NCBI RefSeq assembly: GCF_009765445.1
Contig: NZ_WHOY01000031.1
Coordinates: forward strand, 1,817,644 to 1,881,643
DNA: 64,000 nt
Direction: 5' to 3'
Source: Pantoea sp. BAV 3049
Lineage (GTDB): Bacteria; Pseudomonadota; Gammaproteobacteria; Enterobacterales; Enterobacteriaceae
Positions 1-8,970 of this stretch are shown here, piece after piece. The notes under the pieces were generated by a model. It saw only the letters and a list, made by a program, of their open reading frames with translations, searched no databases and was not told the DNA's origin. The translations under genes were made by a program, and so were the position numbers. Every line of letters starts with the position of its first letter. Position 1 is the stretch's first letter.

Positions 1-477
1 CAGCGATGAAGCCTGCTGCATGTTCGTTAGCTTGCGCATTTCGCTCATGCGCTGCTGGTGTTTCTGGTTCAAAACGTCCTGCTGGGTTGGTGTTAACAGG
101 TGGTACATCTGGTTGCGAACGCGGGCCATCTCGACCTGCCGGGCAACTTCCGCCTGTGCTATTTGATCCAACCGGGCTTTATAGGCCGCTTCGTCAAATT
201 TATCTGCGATAATCATGTCGTGCAGTTGTTCTAAATCGCTAATACTTATGGGAGAACGTTCATGACGCGCCTGCTGCATCAGATCCCGCATCTGTTGACG
301 CTGCTGTTCAGTGAGATTGATGCCATCAAACATGTGACTCTGCGGGATTTGCGTCATACTGCGTGGCGCCGCATTGTCGTGATGCATCTCGTCAGTCGTC
401 GTCACTTCTGTGGCCCACGCGGCGGAAAAACTCAGTATCAGCGCCGGTACCACAACGACGGCGGTAACTTTGCGCAT
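1..477 (-). CDS. cpxP: CpxP, periplasmic inhibitor of the Cpx response (3' end cut by window)
   Basis: Periplasmic adaptor that dampens CpxA signalling and helps deliver misfolded proteins to DegP (family knowledge). 159 codons are visible from the ATG at 477; E. coli CpxP has about 166 residues, so only a short C-terminal piece is missing. The protein starts with a signal peptide (charged MRK, hydrophobic stretch, cleavage near SAAWA). Both LTxxQ motifs typical of the CpxP/Spy family are present: LTEQQ near residue 55 and LTPTQQ near residue 135. The gene is divergent from cpxRA, and the CpxR box at 560-574 lies 83 bases upstream of its start, which fits CpxR-activated expression. Confidence 0.93.
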   Translation of the reverse strand, partial: MRKVTAVVVVPALILSFSAAWATEVTTTDEMHHDNAAPRSMTQIPQSHMFDGINLTEQQRQQMRDLMQQARHERSPISISDLEQLHDMIIADKFDEAAYKARLDQIAQAEVARQVEMARVRNQMYHLLTPTQQDVLNQKHQQRMSEMRKLTNMQQASSL

Positions 478-559
478 CGTTAACTCCCAGGTTGGTTTCC
501 ATATTTCGATTCAACGAGAGTGAGTCTACGGAACCAGCTGCAAACATGCGTCAGGCGGT

Positions 560-574
560 GTAAAACTACGTAAA
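560..574. promoter_or_regulatory. CpxR binding box
   Basis: The sequence GTAAA-ACTAC-GTAAA is a perfect match to the CpxR consensus GTAAA-N5-GTAAA. It lies in the cpxP/cpxR divergent intergenic region, 54 bases before cpxR and 83 before cpxP. It is expected to activate cpxP and autoregulate cpxRA. Confidence 0.88.
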
Positions 575-628
575 GTCATGGAATGACAGCATTCGTTCAC
601 GGTATTTTGCCTGCGGAGGGCAATAAAA

Positions 629-1327
629 ATGAATAAAATCCTGTTGGTTGACGATGACCGCGAATTGACTTCGCTACTGAAAGAATTACTTGAAATGGAA
701 GGGTTTGACGTGACGGTTGCCGGTGACGGCGAACAGGCACTGGCCCTGCTGGACAGCTCAATAGATCTTCTGCTACTTGACGTGATGATGCCGAAGAAAA
801 ACGGCATTGATACCCTTAAGGAACTGCGCCAGCAGCACCAGACGCCGGTCATTATGCTGACCGCCCGAGGAAGCGAGCTGGATCGCGTTCTGGGGCTGGA
901 ACTGGGTGCCGATGACTATCTGCCGAAGCCGTTTAACGATCGTGAGTTGGTAGCCCGTATTCGCGCTATTTTACGCCGGTCAAACTGGAGCGAGCAGCAA
1001 CAATTGCACGACAACAGCTCTCCGACACTGGAAGTGGACAATCTGCGCCTGAATCCGGGCCGTCAGGAAGCGAGTTTTGACGACCTGGCGCTGGATTTGA
1101 CCGGCACGGAGTTTACCCTGTTGTATTTGCTGGCTCAGCATCTGGGGCAGGTCGTCTCCCGTGAGCATCTGAGCCAGGAAGTACTGGGCAAACGCCTGAC
1201 ACCGTTTGACCGCGCCATCGATATGCATATTTCAAACCTGCGCCGCAAACTGCCAGATCGCAAAGACGGTCACCCGTGGTTTAAAACGCTGCGTGGTCGG
1301 GGCTATCTGATGGTTTCCGCTACATGA
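629..1327 (+). CDS. cpxR: CpxR, OmpR-family response regulator
   Basis: Cytoplasmic response regulator of envelope stress, phosphorylated by CpxA. The 232 residues equal the E. coli length. The receiver domain (about 1-115) has the acidic DDD cluster at 8-10, the phosphoacceptor Asp51 in LLLLDVMMP and the conserved Lys in LPKPF. The C-terminal winged-helix DNA-binding domain (about 130-230) ends with GRGYL, typical of the OmpR class. The ATG is preceded by GGAGGG at a suitable distance. The stop overlaps the cpxA start by 4 bases (ATGA), so the two genes are translationally coupled. Confidence 0.97.
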   Translation: MNKILLVDDDRELTSLLKELLEMEGFDVTVAGDGEQALALLDSSIDLLLLDVMMPKKNGIDTLKELRQQHQTPVIMLTARGSELDRVLGLELGADDYLPKPFNDRELVARIRAILRRSNWSEQQQLHDNSSPTLEVDNLRLNPGRQEASFDDLALDLTGTEFTLLYLLAQHLGQVVSREHLSQEVLGKRLTPFDRAIDMHISNLRRKLPDRKDGHPWFKTLRGRGYLMVSAT

Positions 1328-2700
1328 TTTCAAGTCTGACCACCCGCATCTTCGCCATTTTCTGGCTGACCCTGGCACTGGTGCTGATGCTGGTTTTGAT
1401 GGTGCCCAAGCTGGATACTCGCCAGATGACGCCGCTGCTGGATAACGAGCAGCGTCAGGGCATCATGATTGAGCAACACGTTGAGGCGGAGCTGATGCAG
1501 GATCCGCCAAACGACCTGATGTGGTGGCGCAGGTTATTCCGCGCCATTGATAAATGGGCTCCTCCTGGACAGCGCCTTTTGCTGGTCACCAGTGAAGGGC
1601 GCGTTATTGGCGCACAGCATAGCGAAATGCAGGTGATCCGTAACTTTATCGGCCAGTCCGATAACGCCGATCACCCGCAGAAAAAGAAATATGGCCGGGT
1701 TGAGATGATTGGCCCCTTTTCGGTACAGGACGGCGAGGATAACTACCAACTTTATCTTATTCGTCCAGCTGGCAGCTCGCAGCTCGACTTTATTAACCTG
1801 CTGTTCGACCGCCCGCTGCTGCTGCTGATTGTCACCATGCTGATCAGCTCTCCGCTGCTGCTGTGGCTGGCATGGAGCCTGGCAAAACCGGCGCGTAAGC
1901 TGAAACATGCGGCGGATGATGTGGCCGCAGGGAACCTGCGCCAGCGCCCGGAACTGGAATCCGGTCCGCAGGAGTTTCTGGCTGCGGGTTCCAGTTTTAA
2001 CCAGATGGTCAGCGCGCTGGAAAGGATGATGACCGCTCAGCAGCGTTTGCTGTCGGACATTTCCCACGAATTGCGCACTCCGCTGACCCGTCTGCAACTG
2101 GCGACCGCGCTGATGCGTCGCCGCCAGGGCGAAGGGAAAGAGCTGCAGCGTATTGAGATGGAAGCCCAGCGTCTGGACGGCATGATCAATGACCTGCTGG
2201 TCCTCTCCCGCACGCAGCACAAGAACGCGCTGGTCAGTGAGGCAATGAAAGCCAACCACCTGTGGTCAGGCGTGCTGGATGACGCACGCTTTGAGGCCGA
2301 GCAGATGGGGAAAACGCTGGAAGTCCCCTATCCGCCTGGCCCATGGCCGCTGTATGGCAACCCGAGTGCGCTGGACAGCGCGCTGGAAAACATTGTCCGT
2401 AATGCGCTGCGCTACTCCTGGTCGAAAATTATGGTCAGCTTCTCGGTTGATAAGCAGGGCATCACCATTCACGTGGATGACGATGGTCCGGGCGTCAGCG
2501 CGGAAGATCGCGAACAAATTTTCCGTCCGTTCTACCGTACCGACGAAGCCCGTGACCGTGAGTCAGGAGGGACCGGGTTAGGGCTGGCAATTGTGGAGAC
2601 TGCTATCCAGCAACACCGTGGCTGGGTGAAGGCTGATGACAGCCCGTTAGGAGGTCTGCGTCTGACGATCTGGCTGCCGCTCTATACCAGCAACAACTGA
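1324..2700 (+). CDS. cpxA: CpxA, envelope stress sensor histidine kinase
   Basis: Inner-membrane sensor kinase/phosphatase for CpxR. The 458 residues show TM1 near 8-28, a periplasmic sensor domain to about 163, TM2 near 164-186, a HAMP linker, a dimerisation box SHELRTPL with phosphoacceptor His248 and a catalytic ATPase domain with DDDGPG and GGTGLGLAI. It overlaps cpxR by 4 bases. The periplasmic domain is where CpxP inhibits signalling (family knowledge). Nothing is missing compared with E. coli CpxA. Confidence 0.97.
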   Translation: MISSLTTRIFAIFWLTLALVLMLVLMVPKLDTRQMTPLLDNEQRQGIMIEQHVEAELMQDPPNDLMWWRRLFRAIDKWAPPGQRLLLVTSEGRVIGAQHSEMQVIRNFIGQSDNADHPQKKKYGRVEMIGPFSVQDGEDNYQLYLIRPAGSSQLDFINLLFDRPLLLLIVTMLISSPLLLWLAWSLAKPARKLKHAADDVAAGNLRQRPELESGPQEFLAAGSSFNQMVSALERMMTAQQRLLSDISHELRTPLTRLQLATALMRRRQGEGKELQRIEMEAQRLDGMINDLLVLSRTQHKNALVSEAMKANHLWSGVLDDARFEAEQMGKTLEVPYPPGPWPLYGNPSALDSALENIVRNALRYSWSKIMVSFSVDKQGITIHVDDDGPGVSAEDREQIFRPFYRTDEARDRESGGTGLGLAIVETAIQQHRGWVKADDSPLGGLRLTIWLPLYTSNN

Positions 2701-2714
2701 TCTTTGCTATGCTT

Positions 2715-2736
2715 CGGCCCTCGTTCATGAGGGCCG
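2715..2736 (+). promoter_or_regulatory. Stem-loop holding the trmL ribosome binding site
   Basis: A perfect 8-bp stem (CGGCCCTC / GAGGGCCG) closes a 6-base loop and ends 6 bases before the trmL ATG. The 3' arm contains the only Shine-Dalgarno-like sequence (GAGGG) for trmL. No T-run follows, so it is not a classical terminator for cpxA. It may lower trmL translation; that role is inferred. Confidence 0.5.
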
Positions 2737-2742
2737 CTGTCG

Positions 2743-3216
2743 ATGCTGAATATCGTATTATTTGAACCTGAAATTCCCCCCAATACCGGCAATATCATCC
2801 GCCTGTGCGCCAACACCGGCTTCCGTCTGCACCTGATTGAGCCGCTCGGCTTTGCCTGGGATGATAAACGCCTGCGCCGTGCCGGGCTGGATTACCACGA
2901 ATTCACGGCCATTCAGCACCATGCTGACTATGCCGCTTTTCTGGCTGCGGAAGCTCCTCAGCGGTTGTTTGCGCTGACGACTAAAGGCACGCCTGCACAC
3001 AGCGCGGTAAGCTATCAGGCCGGGGATTATTTGCTGTTCGGACCGGAAACACGGGGACTGCCAGCAGAGATACTGAACGCATTGCCTGCTGAGCAGAAGA
3101 TCCGCATTCCGATGCAGCCAGACAGCCGCAGTATGAATCTGTCGAATGCGGTTTCAGTGGTAGTGTACGAAGCGTGGCGCCAGCTGGATTATGCTGGCGC
3201 GCTGATCAAAGAGTAG
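2743..3216 (+). CDS. trmL: TrmL, tRNA (cytidine/uridine-34 2'-O)-methyltransferase
   Basis: SPOUT-superfamily enzyme (old name YibK) that 2'-O-methylates the wobble base of the two tRNA-Leu isoacceptors with SAM. The 157 residues match the E. coli length. The three SPOUT motifs are visible: [13 protein letters not shown] near residue 15, [10 protein letters not shown] near 95 and [14 protein letters not shown] near 125, which form the trefoil knot. The stop codon directly abuts the stop of the convergent cysE gene with no spacer. A stem-loop covers its ribosome binding site. Confidence 0.95.
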   Translation: MLNIVLFEPEIPPNTGNIIRLCANTGFRLHLIEPLGFAWDDKRLRRAGLDYHEFTAIQHHADYAAFLAAEAPQRLFALTTKGTPAHSAVSYQAGDYLLFGPETRGLPAEILNALPAEQKIRIPMQPDSRSMNLSNAVSVVVYEAWRQLDYAGALIKE

Positions 3217-4038
3217 TTAAATACCGTCGCCGAACTCAAAGCCCGGAACCATGCCGTTGAAGTGTTGATCCATATCCATCGACGGTTTCTCGCTGTTCGG
3301 TTTACCGACGATACGCGCCGGTACGCCAGCAGCGGTGGTATGCGGAGGAACAGGCTGCAGCACGACTGAACCCGCGCCAATCTTCGCCCCGCGGCCCACT
3401 TCGATATTGCCAAGAATTTTGGCGCCTGCGCCAATCATCACCCCTTCGCGGATTTTTGGGTGACGATCGCCGGAGGTTTTGCCAGTTCCGCCCAGCGTTA
3501 CCGACTGCAGAATCGACACGTCATCCTCAATCACCGCCGTTTCACCCACGACGATGCCGGTAGCGTGGTCGAGCATGATACCCCGGCCAATTCTGGCCGC
3601 CGGATGGATATCCACGGCGAAGGAAACTGACACCTCATTCTGCAAATAGACCGCCAGTGCCCGACGTCCCTCATTCCACAGCCAGTGACCAATACGGTAA
3701 GCCTGCAGGGCGTGAAAACCTTTCAGATAGAGCAATGGCGTGGAGTATTTATCAATGGCAGGATCGCGCTGGCGCACCGCCTGGATATCGCAGGCGGCCG
3801 ACTGGATCATCGACGGATCCTGCCTGTACGCTTCCTGCACGATCTCACGGATGGCAATGGCAGGCATGATGGGGTTCGCCAGCTTGTTGGCCAGCATGTA
3901 ACTCAGCGCGCTACCCAGGTCTTCATGCTTCAACAGCGTGGCGTGGTAAAAACTGGCCAGCATTGGCTCGCAGTCCGCCAGGGCCCGCGCTTCCGCTTTA
4001 ATATAATCCCAGACCAGTTCAGGCTCTACACACGGCAT
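3217..4038 (-). CDS. cysE: CysE, serine O-acetyltransferase
   Basis: Acetylates L-serine with acetyl-CoA to O-acetylserine, the first committed step of cysteine synthesis; feedback-inhibited by cysteine. The 273 residues match E. coli. An N-terminal helical domain (1-140) is followed by a left-handed beta-helix of hexapeptide repeats, with catalytic elements in AVDIHPAARIG and MLDHATG. The flexible C-terminal tail ends FGDGI; in this family it interacts with CysK. It is the last gene of a minus-strand run from yibN; a 59-base gap separates it from gpsA. Confidence 0.97.
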   Translation of the reverse strand: MPCVEPELVWDYIKAEARALADCEPMLASFYHATLLKHEDLGSALSYMLANKLANPIMPAIAIREIVQEAYRQDPSMIQSAACDIQAVRQRDPAIDKYSTPLLYLKGFHALQAYRIGHWLWNEGRRALAVYLQNEVSVSFAVDIHPAARIGRGIMLDHATGIVVGETAVIEDDVSILQSVTLGGTGKTSGDRHPKIREGVMIGAGAKILGNIEVGRGAKIGAGSVVLQPVPPHTTAAGVPARIVGKPNSEKPSMDMDQHFNGMVPGFEFGDGI

Positions 4039-4097
4039 TACTCTCTCCCCATCAAATAGCGCGTCCGGTCGACGCCGGTTCGCTACAGCGCCCTGTC

Positions 4098-5117
4098 TCA
4101 GCTGGCGCTGTTCTCATCTTTTCTGGTGCGTCCAAGCAAGCTCAATGCTGCCTCCCGCGCACTCTTTTCGCAATACAATACCTGATAAATTTGCTCGGTT
4201 ATTGGCATCTCCACGCCACAGCGCGCGGCCAGAGCCTTAACCTCTTTAGTATTTCGGAAACCTTCCACCACCTGGCCGATGGTGGTTTGTGCCGTTTCAA
4301 CGTCCGATCCCTGCCCCAACATCATGCCGAAGCGGCGGTTACGCGACTGGTTGTCGGTACAGGTCAGCACCAGATCGCCCAGTCCGGCCATGCCCATAAA
4401 TGTTGTGGGATCGGCACCCAGCGCAATGCCCAGACGGGTCATTTCCGCCAGGCCGCGGGTGATCAGCGCCGTACGCGCATTGGCCCCAAAGCCAATACCG
4501 TCAGAAATACCGGCACCAATAGCGATAACGTTTTTTACCGCTCCCCCGAGCTGAACGCCGGTGAAATCCGGATTGTTATACACGCGGAAACTTTTGCCAC
4601 AGTGCAACAGAGTTTGCAGATCTTCCGCGAAAACGGCATCAGTTGCTGCCAGAGCAATGGCTGTTGGCATACCTGCCGCCAACTCTTTGGCAAACGTCGG
4701 CCCGGAAATCACCGCCAGTGGAATTTGACCACCGAGGATCTCGCGCGCCACTTCCTGTAGCAGCCGCCCGGTCTCTTTCTCCAGGCCTTTGGTGGCCCAG
4801 ACAATGCGGGAATCGGCCCGCAAATGTGGTTTGATTTGCTGTAACACATCGCCGAATACGTGGCTGGGGACAACCACCAGCAGATCGCGACTGGCCGCAA
4901 TAGCGGTCGCCAGGTCGGTTTCAAGGCTTAGCGAATCAGGAAAGGGAACATCGGGCAGGAAAGCCGTATTACAGCGGTCAGCCTGAAGCTGTGCCTGATG
5001 GTGTGGGTTATGACCCCATAGCACGACGTTATGGCCGTTGCGGGCCAGCGTGATAGCTAAAGCGGTGCCGTAAGAACCGGCACCGATGACGCTCATTGAA
5101 GCATTAGCTTGTGGCAT
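4098..5117 (-). CDS. gpsA: GpsA, NAD(P)-dependent glycerol-3-phosphate dehydrogenase
   Basis: Reduces dihydroxyacetone phosphate to sn-glycerol-3-phosphate for phospholipid synthesis, in the cytoplasm. The 339 residues contain the Rossmann motif [10 protein letters not shown] near the N-terminus, the catalytic lysine in [13 protein letters not shown] and the substrate-binding SRNRRFG segment. The start overlaps the secB stop by one base (TGATG), indicating coupling. In E. coli gpsA likewise follows secB. Confidence 0.97.
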   Translation of the reverse strand: MPQANASMSVIGAGSYGTALAITLARNGHNVVLWGHNPHHQAQLQADRCNTAFLPDVPFPDSLSLETDLATAIAASRDLLVVVPSHVFGDVLQQIKPHLRADSRIVWATKGLEKETGRLLQEVAREILGGQIPLAVISGPTFAKELAAGMPTAIALAATDAVFAEDLQTLLHCGKSFRVYNNPDFTGVQLGGAVKNVIAIGAGISDGIGFGANARTALITRGLAEMTRLGIALGADPTTFMGMAGLGDLVLTCTDNQSRNRRFGMMLGQGSDVETAQTTIGQVVEGFRNTKEVKALAARCGVEMPITEQIYQVLYCEKSAREAALSLLGRTRKDENSAS

Positions 5118-5581
5118 CAGGCATCCTGTTGAGGTGCGGCGCCTTCGTTTGACTGCTGAAGATAGTTCATGAACAGCGCGTCAAAGTTAACCGGGGCCAG
5201 GTTCAGTTGCGGGAAGGTACCGCGGGAAACCAGGCTGGTGATGCATTCACGTGCATACGGGAAAAGAATGTTCGGGCAGTATGCACCCAGGCAATGCGCC
5301 ATCTGGTTGCCTTCGATACCGGAGACAGAGAAGATGCCAGCCTGCTGCACTTCGCACAGGAACGCGGTGTCTTCTCCGACGGTTGCGGTTACGGTGACAC
5401 GCAGAACCACTTCAAACACATCATCTGCAAGCTGGCTGGAAGCCGTATCCAGATCCAGTTTCACTTCTGGTTCCCACTCTTTCTGGAAAACCGCAGGCGC
5501 GTTAGGTGCTTCAAAGGAGATATCTTTAGTATAGATACGCTGGATCTGGAAAGACATCTCGGTGTTGTTTTGTTCTGACAT
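5117..5581 (-). CDS. secB: SecB, protein-export chaperone
   Basis: Homotetrameric cytoplasmic chaperone that keeps preproteins unfolded and hands them to SecA. The 154 residues are near-identical in pattern to E. coli SecB (MSEQNN N-terminus, [20 protein letters not shown], acidic-free glutamine-rich tail). It lies between grxC (51 bases upstream) and gpsA (1-base overlap), the usual enterobacterial order. Confidence 0.97.
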   Translation of the reverse strand: MSEQNNTEMSFQIQRIYTKDISFEAPNAPAVFQKEWEPEVKLDLDTASSQLADDVFEVVLRVTVTATVGEDTAFLCEVQQAGIFSVSGIEGNQMAHCLGAYCPNILFPYARECITSLVSRGTFPQLNLAPVNFDALFMNYLQQSNEGAAPQQDA

Positions 5582-5632
5582 GTTACGTAATCCTATAGGT
5601 TTAATAATCCGTTATTGCGCTGCTCGCCCGTT

Positions 5633-5884
5633 TTATTTTAAGAGCGGGTCGAGACCTTGTCGGCTGTCGAGCGCGTACAGGTCGTCACAGCCGCCAATAT
5701 GCTGTGCATCGATAAAAATCTGTGGGACAGTGGTACGGCCGCTGCGTTTGATCATCTCTTCACGCTTACCGGCATCGCCATCAATGGCAATTTCCTGATA
5801 ATTCACCCCTTTTTGGCTCAGTAGCGCCTTGGCGCGATGGCAGAAAGGACAGGTTGCTTTGGTATAGACCTCAACGTTTGCCAT
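5633..5884 (-). CDS. grxC: GrxC, glutaredoxin 3
   Basis: Glutathione-dependent thiol-disulfide oxidoreductase. The ATG at 5884 gives 83 residues, the E. coli length, and has a strong GGAGG site in front. A longer in-frame reading upstream exists but overlaps yibN and is unlikely. The active-site dithiol is CPFC (residues 12-15), followed by the cis-Pro TVPQIFI segment and GGCDDL for glutathione binding. It lies 16 bases downstream of yibN and upstream of secB. Confidence 0.95.
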   Translation of the reverse strand: MANVEVYTKATCPFCHRAKALLSQKGVNYQEIAIDGDAGKREEMIKRSGRTTVPQIFIDAQHIGGCDDLYALDSRQGLDPLLK

Positions 5885-5900
5885 GCCGTACCTCCAAATA

Positions 5901-6332
5901 TTATTTACCGCGTACCAGCGGCAGGTTCTCACCGCTCCAGCCGGAAACACCATCTTTCAGGACGTAAACCTGCTCGAAACCGGCAGCATTCAGCTGTGCA
6001 GCAGGATCGGCTGCGGAAGTGCCGTTAGCACAGACAACAATTAGCGGCTGCGCTTTGTGTTTATCCAGCTCGCCAAAGCTGCCTTTTTTGATGTCTGCAG
6101 CCAGTACGTTGATCGAATTCGAAATATGGCCCTTACGGAAGTCATCGCGGGAACGCACATCGACTACCACGGCTTCTTCTTTATTGATTAAACGGGTAGC
6201 TTCACCGCGGCTAATCGTTTTTATCTTGGAGAACATGCCCTTAACGGTGGTCACGATCACCAGAACCAGCAGAACAACCCACGCCAGACTGAGAATGGTG
6301 TGGCTGCCTGCGAACTGCATAATATCTTGCAT
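5901..6332 (-). CDS. yibN: YibN, membrane-anchored rhodanese-like protein
   Basis: Single-pass membrane protein with one rhodanese domain. The ATG at 6332 gives 143 residues, as in E. coli. An upstream in-frame TTG at 6344 abuts GGGAG and so has no usable spacing. One TM helix lies near residues 12-31, then the rhodanese domain with VVVDVR and FRKGHI. The loop contains CANGTS with Cys101 in the catalytic position. As I recall, E. coli YibN lacks a cysteine there, so this copy may be active. The exact role of YibN is not settled. It is the first gene of the yibN-grxC-secB-gpsA-cysE run. Confidence 0.9.
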   Translation of the reverse strand: MQDIMQFAGSHTILSLAWVVLLVLVIVTTVKGMFSKIKTISRGEATRLINKEEAVVVDVRSRDDFRKGHISNSINVLAADIKKGSFGELDKHKAQPLIVVCANGTSAADPAAQLNAAGFEQVYVLKDGVSGWSGENLPLVRGK

Positions 6333-6660
6333 GAGGGGTAACAACTCCCGAAAGGGTTAATAAGCTAAAACAAGGCTTCTGAGTATACCTGCCAGTGTTC
6401 TCATGTACAGTCGTGATGCGGTCAGAGTTACGTTTTCTGGGGCAGATCCTCAAAAAAAATTGCGTTAAGTGTAAAACCTGCAGTCGACTTGCGACAGCCT
6501 CATTATTAAGCGGCGAAATGTTGTACTACTTAATCCCTTCCGGTGAGCTTTTTGACTCTCCCCCGCCTCACCTGAACCAGCGGTCTGTCACCACTGGAAA
6601 CGCAAATGCCCCCACAGATGACTGGTAAGCTGCTGTTCATCGTGGAATAATCCTCGTCCT
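6333..6660. other. Intergenic region between yibN and envC
   Basis: This 328-base gap holds no convincing ORF. It must carry the divergent promoters of yibN (TATACT on the minus strand at 6387-6382 is a possible -10, without a good -35) and envC. In E. coli the glycolytic gene gpmI lies between these two genes; no trace of it is visible here. Confidence 0.6.
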
Positions 6661-7968
6661 ATGAGGGAAAAAGCGACAGTTTCAATTCAACGAACCCAGG
6701 GTAATGGAGCGGCCACAGACGTTCCGTTACGATCTGCCGTGTTCAGCCTCTCTGCCAGCGTGCTCTGCGCTGGCCTTCTGCTGTTGCCTGCAGCCAGCCT
6801 GGCTGCCGACGATAACAAGTCTGAGCTGAAGAGCATTCAGCAAAACATCGCTGCTAAAGAGAAGAGCGTGCAGCAGCAGAAACAGCAGCGCAGCAAACTG
6901 CTCGATCAGCTGCAAAGCCAGGAAAAAATCATTGCCCAGGCCAGCCGACAGCTACGCGAAACGCAAATTTCCCTCACCGGTCTGAATAAAGACATTGCGG
7001 CACTGACCGCTTCAATCAGCAAATTGCAGGCCCGGCAGGACGCCCAGGAGAAATTACTGGCCGAACAGCTGGATGCCGCTTTTCGTCAGGGCCAGCACAG
7101 CGGATTGCAGCTGATCCTCAGCGGAGAGGAGAGCCAGCGTAGTGAACGCATTCTGGCCTATTTTGGCTACCTCAATGACGCTCGCCAGAAATCTATAGAC
7201 GATCTGAAAAAGACCCGCAGCGATCTGTCGGCGCAAAAAGCCACTCTGGTGGACAAACAGACGCAGCAGAAATCCCTGCTGATGACGCAACAGGGCCAGC
7301 AGCAGAAGCTGGAAGGTGCCCGCGCCGCCCGTAAGAAGACGCTGACCACGCTTGAATCCTCATTGGAGAAAGATCAGGCCCAGTTGGTCGAGATGCGCCA
7401 GAACGAAAGCCGCCTGCAGGACAAAATTGCCAAAGCCGAGCGAGAAGCCCGCGCGCGTGCTGAAAAAGAGGCAAGAGATGCACAGCGTGTTCGTGACCGC
7501 GAAGCGCAGGCAAAGAGCAAAGGCACCACTTACAAACCCACTGAAGGTGAGCGTTCACTGATGGCGCGTACCGGCGGTCTGGGTCGTCCCTCTGGTCAGG
7601 CGATCTGGCCGGTCCGCGGAGCCATTGAACATCGCTTCGGCGAGCAGCTGCAGGGCGAGCTACGCTACAAAGGTCTGGTGATTGATGCTCCTGAAGGCAC
7701 CGAAGTGAAAGCCATTGCCGACGGTCGCGTACTGATGGCCGACTGGTTGCAGGGCTACGGCCTGGTGGTGGTGGTTGAACACGGCAAAGGGGATATGAGC
7801 CTTTACGGCTATAATCAGAGTGCGCTGGTGAGCGTGGGAACCCAGGTTAAGGCAGGACAGCCAATCGCCCTGGTGGGGACCAGCGGCGGCCGGGGCACGC
7901 CTTCACTGTATTTCGAAATCCGACGCCAGGGACAGGCCGTCAATCCACTACCGTGGTTGGGAAAATAA
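6661..7968 (+). CDS. envC: EnvC, murein hydrolase activator
   Basis: Periplasmic divisome factor that activates the amidases AmiA and AmiB for septum splitting; recruited by FtsEX (family knowledge). The 435 residues comprise a long signal region ending near SLAA (residues 1-49), a Gln/Lys-rich coiled coil (about 50-285) and a C-terminal LytM/M23 domain (about 305-435). The LytM metal-binding motifs are degenerate (HGKGDMSLYGY where an active enzyme has HxH), as in E. coli EnvC, so it is an activator and not a hydrolase. The ribosome binding site before the ATG is weak. Confidence 0.95.
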   Translation: MREKATVSIQRTQGNGAATDVPLRSAVFSLSASVLCAGLLLLPAASLAADDNKSELKSIQQNIAAKEKSVQQQKQQRSKLLDQLQSQEKIIAQASRQLRETQISLTGLNKDIAALTASISKLQARQDAQEKLLAEQLDAAFRQGQHSGLQLILSGEESQRSERILAYFGYLNDARQKSIDDLKKTRSDLSAQKATLVDKQTQQKSLLMTQQGQQQKLEGARAARKKTLTTLESSLEKDQAQLVEMRQNESRLQDKIAKAEREARARAEKEARDAQRVRDREAQAKSKGTTYKPTEGERSLMARTGGLGRPSGQAIWPVRGAIEHRFGEQLQGELRYKGLVIDAPEGTEVKAIADGRVLMADWLQGYGLVVVVEHGKGDMSLYGYNQSALVSVGTQVKAGQPIALVGTSGGRGTPSLYFEIRRQGQAVNPLPWLGK

Positions 7969-7971
7969 CTT

Positions 7972-8907
7972 TTGTCACATCTCCGTAAAATCAGCGGCGT
8001 GCTGACAGGTCTGCTGATGGCCTGCTCGGCACATGCCGGCAAACTCTCCATTGTTATCGATGATTTTGGCTACCGCCCGGCGCAGGAAAATCAGGTATTA
8101 CAGATGCCAAAGGCCGTTTCCGTCGCGGTACTGCCCAACGCCACTCACGCCCGTGAGATGGCGGTTAAAGCGCATCAGAGCGGTCATGAAGTGCTGATCC
8201 ACCTGCCGATGGCCCCGCTCAGCAAACAGCCGCTGGAAAAGGATACGCTGAGGCCGGATATGTCCAGCGCCGAAGTGGAACGCATTATCCGCGAAGCCGT
8301 AGCCAAAGTGCCTTATGCCGTCGGGCTGAATAACCATATGGGCAGTGCAATGACCTCCAGCCTGTCAGGAATGCAGAAAGTGATGCAGGTGCTGAATCAC
8401 TATAATTTTTACTTCCTCGACAGCATGACTATCGGTAACAGCCAGTCCACCCGTGCTGCTCAGGGAACCAGCGTTAAAGTGATCAAACGCCGGGTGTTCC
8501 TCGATGATACGCAGAACGAAGCGGATATCCGCAAACAGTTTATGCGAGCGGTTCACCTCGCTCAGCGGGATGGCTCTGCTATTGCTATTGGTCATCCCCA
8601 TCCGACCACGGTAAAAGTGCTGCAGCAGATGTTGCCAACGTTACCTGCAGACATTACGCTGGTTCGCCCAAGCCAGCTGCTGAATGAGCCACAAAACACC
8701 CGCCATAAGCCGCTGCCAGTGGAAAACAAACCGGCCACGCCGCGTAATCCGTTCCGGGGTGCGCAGAGCTGTCCGGTTAAAGCGCTACCGGTACCAGCAA
8801 CCCGGGCATTGGGCGTAGTGGCAGACAGCATTTCCGACAGCGCGGGTGTTCGCTATATTAAAACTAACTTTTCCGGGTTGAAGTTTGGCCTGGAAAAGAC
8901 CCCATAA
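7972..8907 (+). CDS. yibQ: YibQ, divergent polysaccharide deacetylase family protein
   Basis: Predicted periplasmic protein of the divergent polysaccharide deacetylase family; its substrate is not known. It begins with TTG three bases after the envC stop; the first 23 residues form a signal peptide ending SAHA. The mature part shows IVIDDFGYR, HEVLIHLPM, GLNNHMGS and AIGHPHP, the family's metal-site-like motifs. The 311 residues are slightly shorter than E. coli YibQ (319), and the C-terminal tail differs. It is co-transcribed with envC. Confidence 0.92.
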   Translation: MSHLRKISGVLTGLLMACSAHAGKLSIVIDDFGYRPAQENQVLQMPKAVSVAVLPNATHAREMAVKAHQSGHEVLIHLPMAPLSKQPLEKDTLRPDMSSAEVERIIREAVAKVPYAVGLNNHMGSAMTSSLSGMQKVMQVLNHYNFYFLDSMTIGNSQSTRAAQGTSVKVIKRRVFLDDTQNEADIRKQFMRAVHLAQRDGSAIAIGHPHPTTVKVLQQMLPTLPADITLVRPSQLLNEPQNTRHKPLPVENKPATPRNPFRGAQSCPVKALPVPATRALGVVADSISDSAGVRYIKTNFSGLKFGLEKTP

Positions 8908-8917
8908 TCTTACTGTT

Positions 8918-8943
8918 GCGTCCCGCCCCCTGACGCGGGACGC
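8918..8943 (+). terminator. Stem-loop after yibQ, no T-run
   Basis: A perfect 9-bp stem (GCGTCCCGC / GCGGGACGC) with an 8-base loop, 10 bases after the yibQ stop. The following bases (AGGATAC) are not T-rich, so it is a weak terminator candidate. It may instead stabilise the envC-yibQ mRNA end or structure the leader of the next gene. Confidence 0.4.
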
Positions 8944-8970
8944 AGGATACATGGATACGGAAGCGGCGTG

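Noticed and set aside
1534..2259. Long minus-strand ORF inside cpxA, with similar ones inside recG, spoT, waaA and hldD
   Set aside because: These are antisense shadows of GC-rich codon usage with no start signals and no family features.
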